From Asterias amurensis (lineage: Eukaryota > Echinodermata > Asteroidea > Forcipulatida > Asteriidae): 64,000 nt of DNA. A program made the translations under genes and the position numbers. The stretch spans positions 7,621,501 through 7,685,500 of the forward strand of contig NC_092665.1 of the NCBI RefSeq assembly GCF_032118995.1, given 5' to 3'. The notes under the pieces were generated by a model that was not told the DNA's origin, did not search any database, and saw only the letters and a list, made by a program, of their open reading frames with translations. Below, in pieces: positions 55,959 through 64,000 of this stretch; position 1 is the stretch's first letter; the number at the start of each line of letters is the position of its first letter.

Positions 55959-58788
55959 TTACACGTTGGAATTGACCATATAAATGGCAACCTTGTAGCC
56001 TTGGTCAGTATTACGCCATACCGCCAGACACCTGTAGAATATAAAAACAAAATCAATCAGAATGTGATTCATCCAATAAGATCTAGAATCCGACCTGCCC
56101 GAGGTGTTTGGCCCCTCCCACTCAATGACCATTCCCTGCCACTCCCTGTCTAATGTGCACGTGCAGTTTGATCCGTCCCACTAGGTTTTGGTGAAGACAA
56201 TTCTGTTTGTAATAATAATTACAGAGTGATATTTATATTAATACGGAAGCGTGTTGCCGCCAAATAAATAAAACAAAATATCTCTCTTAATGTGTCCGTA
56301 CACAATAAATTCAAACTTAGCGTGTACGTACAACTAACTTATAAGAGATATTTTGTGTATTTTAGAATTGCCATCCTCCAAAAAGAATTTTCTCGTGTTA
56401 ATTGAATTAGACAAAACAATTTCTCATAGAAAAGCGACAATGGCAACCATTGCCATTGGTTCGAGATCATCGTCTCTGACGTAATTGTGACGTCAGATGT
56501 TTAGGCTACATATAGATCCACCCCGAACCCCCTCCCCCCCCCCCCCAAACTCATGAGATAGTAGGCCTAATAAAGAAAGGGTAAACTTACTTCTTGTCAC
56601 CGATCAGGTTTCCGTTGTAGTCGTGCCATTTTTCGATGTACAAGACGTAAACGTAGTCAGCCCCTTCCTCATTTGGTGCCACCTCGAGGTACTCAGTTGT
56701 TATGGCATCGGGAGGTGGATCGATCCTCATAGCTTGACGAATAGCTACCAGGATGAAAACACATAGCCATTATTGTACTTCTTCATAATTACCTTAAGTC
56801 ACCTGGAAATATAATTTTTTTTCTTTCAAACACAAGAGTATATGCTTACGAACAATAAAACAATTTTTTTAGTAATTGTTTGGGGGCTGACTCCGCCTAC
56901 CCCTTTTGTGACGTCAATCGAGGTAGACTTTGCCTGCAATGCGTATAGTAAACACACGTGCAAAGTACATGTACGTCCAAGTCGTGAGTTGGTACATTTC
57001 AAAAAGTGTTTTTCTGCATTCAGCAGCAATACACCTGGTCGGCATTGCCGGAAAAACCCACACAAAAATTGTTTTGAAACGTACAAACTCACGACTTGGT
57101 CCGTACATGTACTTTGCAATTGTGTTTACTCTACGCATTATAGGCAAAGTCTGCTTCGATTGACGTCACGAACAGCGCCCTCTCGGGTCGGGGTCTACTC
57201 TTAAATTTGTAAATAACATAAGAACTGATTTTTTTAAAACTTAGTTAACTGTTAATTCACATTCCACGCATCAAAACACATATATTAGTGACAAAAGCTT
57301 TATTTTGAAAAAATACCACTTCCAGGTGACTTTAAACAGTTGTATTTGTATTAATGCATCTATTTAAATGTTTTCATTTCTTTTTTTTCTTTTTTTCATT
57401 TCTTATGGTTGATACCCAGCATTAGTGGCGGTATATAAACCAATGCTGATCATCTTAAATAAAAGTATACCAACAAATACGTCTAGAGAAATACATTAAA
57501 TAACAAGCTTTTTTACCTTCCATTCCATTAACCGGAGGGATTCCTTCCATTAAAAGATAGGCGTTTGGAAGCCACATTGCCATCTCTTCATCCCAGTCTT
57601 GATCAGCGAAATTTTGACTTAATGTTTCCGTTAGTGCTATCATTGTATCTGGGGAACAGCAAAAAAAAGTCTCGTCTTCAATTAGGCCGTGTCAAACAGG
57701 ATTTTTGTTTAAAGGCACTGGACCCCCTTAAGTAATTGTCAAAGACCAGTATTCTCACTTGGTGTGTCCCAACATATGCATATTAATAACAAACCTGTGA
57801 AAATTTGGGCTCAATTGGTTATTGACGTTGCAAGAAAATGATGAAAGAAAAAAATTCCCAAAGTGTGCATTCAGATGGGAATGAAAGGCTTCTGGTCAGA
57901 AGTCTTTTACCATTTCAATGAGAAATTACCTCTTTCTCAAATACTTCAGAGGGAGTCGTTTCTCACATTGTTTTATACAATTAACCGCTCCCCGTTTCTC
58001 GTTACCAAGAATGTTTTCATGCTAGTATATATTTTTAGTAATTACCAAACACCCAAGAGACATTCTTCTACCTGCTGTAATAAAACAAGTAAAACTAAAC
58101 TTTAGTGTGATATACTTTCCTGTGATAACATTGATGATGTAAACCAAAAGTTTCTTTTCTTTGTACACACGTTTAGTTAAAGTAAATTTACTAAGCACTT
58201 AGGCCACATCATCACAACTAGTTTTATTGTACGAGTAACCATATTTTGAAATTACGTGTTAAGGACACTGGACACTATTTGTCTTCACAGTTGGTGTATC
58301 TCAACATATGCATAAAATAACAAACCTGTGAAAACTCGGTCGTCGAAGTTGCGAGATATTAATGAAAGAAAAAACACCCTTGTCGCACCACGGTCACACG
58401 AAGTTGTGTGCTTTCAGATGCTTGATTTCGAGACCTCAAATTCTAAATCTGAGGTCTCGAAATCAAATTCGTGGAAAATTACTTCTTTCTCGAAAACTAC
58501 GTCACTTCAGAGGGAGCTGTTTCTCACAATGTTTTATACTATCAACCTCTCCCAATTACCCGTAATCAAGAAAGGTTTTATGATAATAATTATTTTGAGC
58601 AATTACAAATAGTGTCCACTGCATTTAATACTTCTGCAACTGATAAGACTATGCATTTTAAATGATGTCGGTTTTAAATACTAACCATTGAAGCTTCGGA
58701 CTTCCACGTCATAATCAGCTGTAATCACACTTGGTACAAGCAATGCACCAAGAAACAGAAGTACACATACGAGTTGGATGCGATACAT
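55959..58788 (-). CDS. Secreted SnoaL/NTF2-like domain protein, four exons, 153 aa
   Basis: Exons 58686-58788, 57517-57648, 56591-56744 and 55959-56031 join in phase with GT-AG borders. Residues 1-24 (MYRIQLVCVLLFLGALLVPS...) are a signal peptide, with cleavage likely after VITA. The mature part starts DYDVEVRSFNDTMIALTETL and contains QDWDEEMAMWLPNAYLLMEG then PPVNGMEAIR, the classic helix-strand pattern of SnoaL-like/DUF4440 (NTF2-like) folds: a Trp, a 'lPdAxLL.eG' strand, then 'pv.G..aI'. Later strands include ADYVYVLYIEKWHDYNG and CLAVWRNTDQGYKVAIYMVN. The length fits a single NTF2-like domain. One N-x-T sequon (Asn34) is present. Proteins with this fold bind small ligands or act as isomerases or cyclases; no catalytic role can be assigned here. 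Introns carry two MITE-A copies and one long palindromic MITE. Confidence 0.85.
56909..57168. mobile_element. 260-bp palindromic MITE in intron 2 of the SnoaL-like gene
   Basis: TGACGTCAATCGAGGTAGAC at the left pairs with GTCTGCTTCGATTGACGTCA at the right, and pairing runs through AGTACATGTACGTCCAAGTC and CTCACGACTTGG. The loop is about 60 bp. No coding capacity despite overlapping frames of up to 120 codons on both strands, which are a mirror effect. Confidence 0.88.
57712..58048 (+). mobile_element. MITE-A, worn copy
   Basis: Starts TTTAAAGGCACTGGACCCCC; retains AACAAACCTGTGAAAATTTG and TTCAGAGGGAGTCGTTTCTC; the right end is altered (TTACCAAACACCC). In intron 1 of the SnoaL-like gene. Confidence 0.8.
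58259..58629 (+). mobile_element. MITE-A, near full length
   Basis: Starts GTTAAGGACACTGGACACTA and ends AATAGTGTCCACTGCATTTAA. It folds around TCTAAATCTGAGGTCTCGAA. In intron 1 of the SnoaL-like gene, 57 bp from the exon 1 donor. Confidence 0.88.
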
Positions 58789-58946
58789 AACTGTGTGCAT
58801 TTATCGACCAATAATAGACAAGATTGAATGATTTCGTTTAAGCGTCTGTGCCAAGTGCTCTGCAAAACAATGAGACTTTTATGAGCGTAATCAACTTATA
58901 ACAGTCGCAATGATCCACGTGGTATTCATTAGACACGCCTATTATT

Positions 58947-59097
58947 AAAGGAACACGTTGCCTTGATCGCACGAGTTGGTCTATACAAAGCGTTTGTAAC
59001 CGTGTTACAAAATGCGTATGGGTAGAAAGAGGTTTTAAAAGTAGAATACGATGACCCACACAAATATATAGCTCTAAATTGCGTGGTTTTCATTGTA
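58947..59097 (+). mobile_element. MITE-B left part
   Basis: TTAAAGGAACACGTTGCCTT through TTGCGTGGTTTTCATTGTAC matches the first 150 bp of MITE-B and stops. It lies about 160 bp upstream of the SnoaL-like start codon, so in or near its promoter. Confidence 0.8.
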
Positions 59098-59276
59098 CCT
59101 CGCATCCTCGTATACTTTTCTTCATGTCAATTTAACAGTTTTGGCTTTGTGCACGAATGTCCTTACCTTGTGTGTATCAACCCAGTCTGTGGAATTCCCT
59201 TATGTGGGTACCTTTTGTTTTCCCTGTTTTGTTTTATTAAGAGGGAACATCAGAACGGGGCTTTGCAATGCAGAGT

Positions 59277-59472
59277 TAAAGCCCGGTTCATACTTCCTGC
59301 GAATGCAAATGCGATACGAATCTTGACGTCACAAATTCGCAACGAATAATTTGCAGCAGTTCAACCTTGTTCATCTCACTTGCGAATATCGCTGCGAAAG
59401 GAGGGTTATAACTCAAATTTACGTCAAATTCGCTTCGCATTCGCATTCGCAGGAAGTATGAACCGGGCTTAA
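59277..59472. mobile_element. 190-bp MITE with TAA target duplication
   Basis: The element 59280-59469 has ends AGCCCGGTTCATACTTCCTG and its complement, with GCGAATGC-rich arms. TAA flanks both sides (59277-59279 and 59470-59472). A 3-bp TWA/TAA duplication fits Harbinger-type MITEs. Confidence 0.85.
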
Positions 59473-59663
59473 CGCGTCACAATCTAAAATGTCAACAAAA
59501 ACCCCTACAAAATATCCATTTTGGAATGGTCTTGTTTCGTGGCATAGTTACACCCCGGTGAAACGCGCTGGGCTTGCTGGGGTGTAGCCTTTTGTCAAGG
59601 CCTTTATGGCGTAAACAGCGGATCGACCGGAACGGGAGACCACGGTCATCCGAGTACAGTGGA

Positions 59664-59920
59664 AGTGTCGTGGCCGAGCGGTTAAGAGCACCGAATTCAA
59701 ACTCTGGTGTTTCTGATCAGCAGAGTATGGGTTCGAATCCCAGCCGTGATACTTGTGTCATTAAGCAAGACACTTAACCAGTGCTTCGTCCTTCGGATGG
59801 GACGTAAAGCCGTTGGTCCCATGTGTTGTGTAACGCTTGTAAAAAAAAATTTGGCCATTTGAAATTGGGCCCTGTAACTCGCTGGTGGCACGGCCCACAT
59901 AGGGCCTAGGGTATAAAACG
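59664..59920 (+). mobile_element. tRNA-Leu-derived SINE
   Basis: The head (59664-59753) reads GTGTCGTGGCCGAGCGGTTA with a long variable arm and a T arm GGGTTCGAATCCCA; the anticodon loop TTCAAAC would be CAA (Leu). Stem mismatches argue against a working tRNA. The tail TTAAGCAAGACACTTAACCA then CGTCCTTCGGATGGGACGTA is a body I associate with SINEs common in echinoderms and other invertebrates (from memory). Confidence 0.75.
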
Positions 59921-60572
59921 GTTTCAACTCCTTCCACCATCCCCTCCTCAAACTTTTTTCGAATAGCGCCCTTTTAAAGATATTAAGATGTTTCAACCCC
60001 CCCCCCACCCCCACCCCCTTAGACTTTGCTCCTGTCTTTATCCGCAAGGATAAAGACAGGCACCTGCTTTTCAGATCCAGTGATTCCATTGGTTACAATG
60101 ATATCATTGAATAAACGCATTGACTAAAAGCTACAATAGCTGGGTTTGTTTTGATTGGCCTGATGAGGTCACCTCGGTTGACCAATCAAAACACAGATAT
60201 GGACAGCTTAATTTGGAAAAATATTCAATGACTAGAAGTGTTATACATAATTTCACCTTGAAGACATAGATACAAATAAAACACTAGAATTTAGTGTTTG
60301 TAGAAACAAACACTGATGTTCGGCTATTGTTGGCTCAGTGTTTGAATCACTGAAAAGAGTGTTGTTAATAGCTCGTCAAAATTCAAAGACATCAAACGAA
60401 AAGGTTTTCTCGATTTGTGATACGGTAAAGCATCAATATCTATATTTCAACCTAAATACAATTAATTAACGCATTTTCAAAGCATTCTACAGGCACTACC
60501 GGTTTAGACAGGTCAAAATGTCAAGAGAAGGTCACCAACATATCCCTTCTAGTGAAGTACGTCAAGCCCTTT

Positions 60573-61251
60573 CATATGATGTATAGATTGTCAAAATAGG
60601 TGATTGGTTAAGGAAATATGAACCTTTGAAATACTGACGACTATAGACGAGACTAACTAATTGAAAGGGGAAATGTATTTTGAAAACGCCTCGAACGCAG
60701 ACTAAACACGGAGCTACATTTATTAGGGCGTGACAATACACGTGTTGCATTACAATCTTTATGCACACCCAATGGTGGATTGCGTAGTCCTTTAGATATG
60801 AATTTTTGAATTTTCAACGTCCGATTTGAACCGGAAGACAGGGTCAAAGTGGGTCATGTCTTTGGAGCGTTTGAATTCTTAGCAAGACCTTTCCGATAAG
60901 TTATGATTGTTTGCATAGCTTCTTTACTTCTTGAGATATGCTTTTTTGAAATAATAAACTTTGGATTAGTATATTTCAACAACTGATGACGTCATCGTGA
61001 CGTTACAACTTGTGTACCATCTACCGTTTATTATCTACATGCATGAAAAGTTTCAACCTAATGTAAGCTTTTTCTTGCGCACAGTCGACGTCGAGAGCCA
61101 AAGGGGGAAAACGAGAAAAAACGAACAATATATTAACAAAGAGTTGTTCGGACTGTTGCCCTTAAATATGATGTATAGAGTGTCAAAAAAAGCTTACTAT
61201 TGGTTGAGGAAATATGAACCTTTGAAATACTGACGACTATAGACGAGACTA
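60573..61251 (+). repeat. Two ~85-bp direct copies, 592 bp apart
   Basis: ATATGATGTATAGATTGTCA ... GGAAATATGAACCTTTGAAA TACTGACGACTATAGACGAG at 60573-60655 recurs at 61165-61251 with a few changes. The DNA between them (60660-61160) shows no gene. 61465-62540 likewise holds no recognisable gene; 62030-62150 has two GTGTCCGG-type words in opposite orientation. Confidence 0.8.
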
Positions 61252-61288
61252 TCATGTGACCTTTACTGATGTAGACTCCAGTAAAAAA

Positions 61289-61464
61289 CTAGGGACGAAT
61301 CCTCGCATCGTGTGGATTGGTGGTTCAGACCCTACGTGATTGTTTTGGGGTTTCCCTCTACCAGGGTTGCGCACCACATTTTAAACTTATATTAATAAAT
61401 ACCCCCAGACAGTTTCTCTACTCCTATTGTTGGAGAGTACCTCACGTGGGGTGTTTAAACCTTT
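61289..61464 (+). repeat. Direct repeat, first copy (~176 bp)
   Basis: CTAGGGACGAATCCTCGCAT ... GACAGTTTCTCTACTCCTAT ... GGGTGTTTAAACCTTT. The second copy is at 63821-64000 and may run beyond the window. The pair brackets about 2.36 kb including the tandem-unit foldback. No coding potential; a small CTCCTATTGTTGGAG hairpin is kept in both. Confidence 0.85.
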
Positions 61465-62540
61465 GATAATGACCAGCTGGAGCTGTTTGTAACAAGCTGG
61501 CTTCCGCGTGTCGGGCGCGCAAGAATATCACGCGGAACGCAAATCATGGTTATAGTAAGTAACAGCGCGTAATCTAAGCGCTCGAGCGTACACATGACCC
61601 ACGCGCATCGAACAGATTCTTCACACAGTTTTGGGCAAAAATATTTCAAACCTCGAGTTTTCAATCGTTGAAGTGTCTATAATAACTGTATTTATGAATG
61701 GGAATAACAGAGTAGTGACTCGTTCTTAAACGTCCGTTTAAAACCTTGCAGGGTCGTTGCCGTGCGAAGTACTCGCCTTCGGCTCGGACCTTTATCACAC
61801 GGCCGCTGAGGGGCCTGCCGGCTTTAAACGGCCGTCGAAAAACTCGTCGATACCCTTTTTCTACAAAAGTATCTTCGGGTTTATGGTTCTTTCACCAAAG
61901 ACGAATAAAGAACACAAAAAACATGTTGCGTTTTTAAGCGACCATTGTAATATTGACAAGCTGTATAGGGGACATGTCATCAGCGAAAAGAACAAATTTG
62001 ATTTCTTGTTTTAAGTGCTGGTCAAGCATTATATGAAACGGCCGGTGTCAAATGCAATTGTGTCCTCCATGCAAAACTATCCGATCCGGACACTTTTGCA
62101 TATGCAATCGTGTCCGGCGCTATGCAAAAACCGTCCGGTGGACATGTACATGACTGTACATATTGTACGTGCGCGCGTAAGCGTACTGAAAACCTATTTC
62201 ATCTTGCACTGCTGTTAGACATAATTATCCCACTTAATATAAGTACTGATTTATACTTTTCAGATTGATATGCTTGCGAAGCTTAAGATAATAAGGTTTT
62301 TTTATTACCTTTATATTGAAGAAAACAGATGTAAACAATTAAATGGGGAGCTAGCATTGTTTGTAATGTCAAAGGTTGCGCTGATAGTTGCTAGCTCATA
62401 AATGACAATACAAAACATCCACACCGGCTGTTGGAACACTTACTAATGCTCAAAATATGAATAATTCACCAATACAAACTAAGGTAAGCAATAATTAGCA
62501 TGTTAACTTTTAGCGCACCCCGTTTAAATCGGGGTCCGCC

Positions 62541-63803
62541 CGATAGTCCGAAGGTCCGTTAGTCCGAAGGTGCAATAGTCCGAAGGTTCGATAGTCCGAA
62601 CGCGCAAATTTTCCATAAGAGGGGGTTCATTAGTCCGAAAATGTAATAGGGTTCGTTAATCCGAACATATGATGCGATAGTCCGAAAGTTCATTAGTCCG
62701 AAGGTTCATCGATCCGAAGGTTTACTGGTCCGAAGGTTCGGTAGTCCGAATTTTAAAAAGGTTAGTTGGTCCGAAGGTTCGATAGTCCGAAACAAAAACG
62801 AGGTTCAACAGTCCGAAGGTTTATTATTCCGAATCGACGATAAGGTTCGATAGTCCGAATCGACGACAAGGTTCGATAGTCCGAATTGACAATAAGGTTC
62901 GATAGTCCGAATCGACAATAAGGTTCGATAGTCCGAACTGACAATAAGGTTCGATAGTCCGAATCGATAATAAGGTTCGATTAAGGTTCGAAAGACGCAC
63001 ACCGTGGGGAAATTTAAATAAGAAGTTCGTTTTGTTCATAGATATAAATTAAAATAACTGAAATAACTAGATCGGCCGCGCGTACATACACGGGTTCTGG
63101 CATGGGTCCGCCATTGGCCTATCTCCCCTGGGGTCGATTTCACAAAAAGTTAGGACTAGTCCTAACTTAGGACTAGTCCTAGGAGATATACAATTTGCAT
63201 GGATAGTCCTAAGTTAGGACGAGTAACCGGTCCTAACTCGAGATAAGACTAGTCCTAACTCTTTGTGAAATCCACCCCTGTTCACTTTCTGTGCGTTGCC
63301 GTGGTCACGTGACTTGTTGCCGTCGGCACGTGACATTTTGCGCGTCCAAAGCCTATCTCCCGTGTGCATTTTCTGCGCGTCAGCTTTCGAACGTGAAATC
63401 GTTACCGCGTCCATGGTGAACCAAAATAAATTCTACACAGGCAATGGCGCGTGTGTATTGTCGATTCGGACTATCGAACCTTATTGTCGATTCGGAATAA
63501 TGAACCTTATTGTCAATTCGGACTATCGAACCTTATCGTCGATTCGGACTGTCGAACCTTATTGTCAATTCGGACTGTCGAACCTTATTGTCGATTCGGA
63601 CTATCGAACCTGATTGTCAATTCGGACTACCGAACCTTCGGAATATTTAACCTTATCCTATTTTCGGACTAAAAGGCCATTCGGACTTTCGAACCTTCGG
63701 ACTGTCGGACCTTCGAACTATTGAACCTTCGGACTAACGAACCTTCGGACTAACGGACCTTCGAACTATTGAACCTTCGGACCATCGAACCTTCGGACTA
63801 TCG
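62541..63803. mobile_element. Foldback element with arms of ~27-bp tandem units
   Basis: The left arm (62541-62998) repeats GGTTCGATAGTCCGAA separated by ATCGACAATAA-type spacers; the right arm (about 63457-63803) is the reverse complement of the same units (TTCGGACTATCGAACC). The outermost words CGATAGTCCGAAGG and CCTTCGGACTATCG match. The core (62999-63456) shares blocks with 13600-13864 (GATCGGCCGCGCGTAC; CCGCGTCCATGG.GAACCAAAA). The layout is that of foldback transposons, arms of tandem repeats around a unique core; no transposase is present. Confidence 0.75.
63130..63279. mobile_element. 150-bp MITE of GGACTAGTCCTAAC units, nested in the foldback core
   Basis: The ends GGGGTCGATTTCACAAAAAG and CTTTGTGAAATCCACCCC are inverted; inside are about six GGACTAGTCC / CCTAACTTAGG palindromes. 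It splits the core of the foldback element. Confidence 0.85.
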
Positions 63804-63820
63804 AGCGGTAACCTTTAAAT

Positions 63821-64000
63821 CTAGGGACGAAAGCTTGAATCGTGTGGATTGGTGGTTCAGACCCTACGTGATTGTTTTGGGGATTCCCTCTACCAGGGTT
63901 GCGCACCACATTTTAAACTTAATTATATTCATAAATACCCCCAGACAGTTTCTCTACTCCTATTGTTGGAGAATACCTCACGTGGGGTGTTTAAACCTTT
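63821..64000 (+). repeat. Direct repeat, second copy (reaches window end)
   Basis: Matches 61289-61464 from CTAGGGACGA to TTTAAACCTTT, with a few base changes and a short insert (AATTATATTCAT). It starts 18 bp outside the foldback's right end, while the first copy lies 1.07 kb left of the foldback's left end. Confidence 0.85.

Noticed and set aside
56842-57204. 120-codon plus-strand frame in the SnoaL-like gene intron
   Set aside because: It covers a palindromic MITE; similar frames appear on both strands because of the mirror symmetry.
60120-60195. Hammerhead-like CTGATGA in a TGTTTTGATTGG hairpin
   Set aside because: The matching GAAA strand and cleavage triplet are absent; it is a short palindromic repeat.
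62541-63803. CRISPR-like array of regular 27-bp units
   Set aside because: Spacers are nearly identical, the units come in inverted arms, and the context is eukaryotic.

Overview
This is a repeat-dense, AT-rich stretch of animal nuclear DNA. Split genes with GT-AG introns and many foldback MITEs, tRNA-derived SINEs and satellite arrays point to a marine invertebrate deuterostome. From memory of the dominant 370-bp MITE (ends AAAGGCAGTGGACACTATTG) I favour an echinoderm, probably a sea star; I could not check this.

Layout. 1-19492: a giant inverted repeat, two arms of about 5.63 kb (1-5639 and 13865-19492) in mirror orientation around an 8.2 kb spacer. The spacer carries a decayed, multi-exon P-superfamily (THAP9-like) transposase, 8563-12185. 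The arms hold degenerate internal tandem modules, so the whole resembles a foldback P-superfamily element of the kind known as Galileo in Drosophila, but far larger. 19263-23790: 197-bp tandem repeats run into a 145-bp satellite array with a conserved hairpin core. 24285-25999: the last two coding exons of an unidentified host gene. 27301-28345: a palindromic array of five tRNA-derived SINE heads. 28546-31213: a foldback repeat followed by an open 808-codon Penelope-like reverse transcriptase/GIY-YIG gene. 31455-34424: a divergent pair, a small minus-strand coiled-coil gene and a broken IS630/Tc1-like DDE transposase. 34411-43013: mostly tandem repeats and TIR elements, including one with THAP-like fragments (38878-40234).

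Three complete host genes lie in the right-hand third. SPCS1 (plus strand, four exons, 43645-50248, 106 aa) encodes a small subunit of the ER signal peptidase complex. A three-exon minus-strand gene (52894-53787) encodes a 94-aa protein I do not recognise. A four-exon minus-strand gene (55959-58788) encodes a 153-aa secreted protein with a SnoaL/NTF2-like fold signature. Their introns hold many of the MITEs. The genes show no operon-like cooperation.

58947-64000 is intergenic with more MITEs, a tRNA-Leu-like SINE and, at 62541-63803, a second foldback element whose arms are built from about 27-bp tandem units. The most interesting signals are the giant P-type foldback with near-identical arms but a decayed gene, and the separate tandem-unit foldback that shares internal sequence with its spacer. 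All splice models are read by eye.
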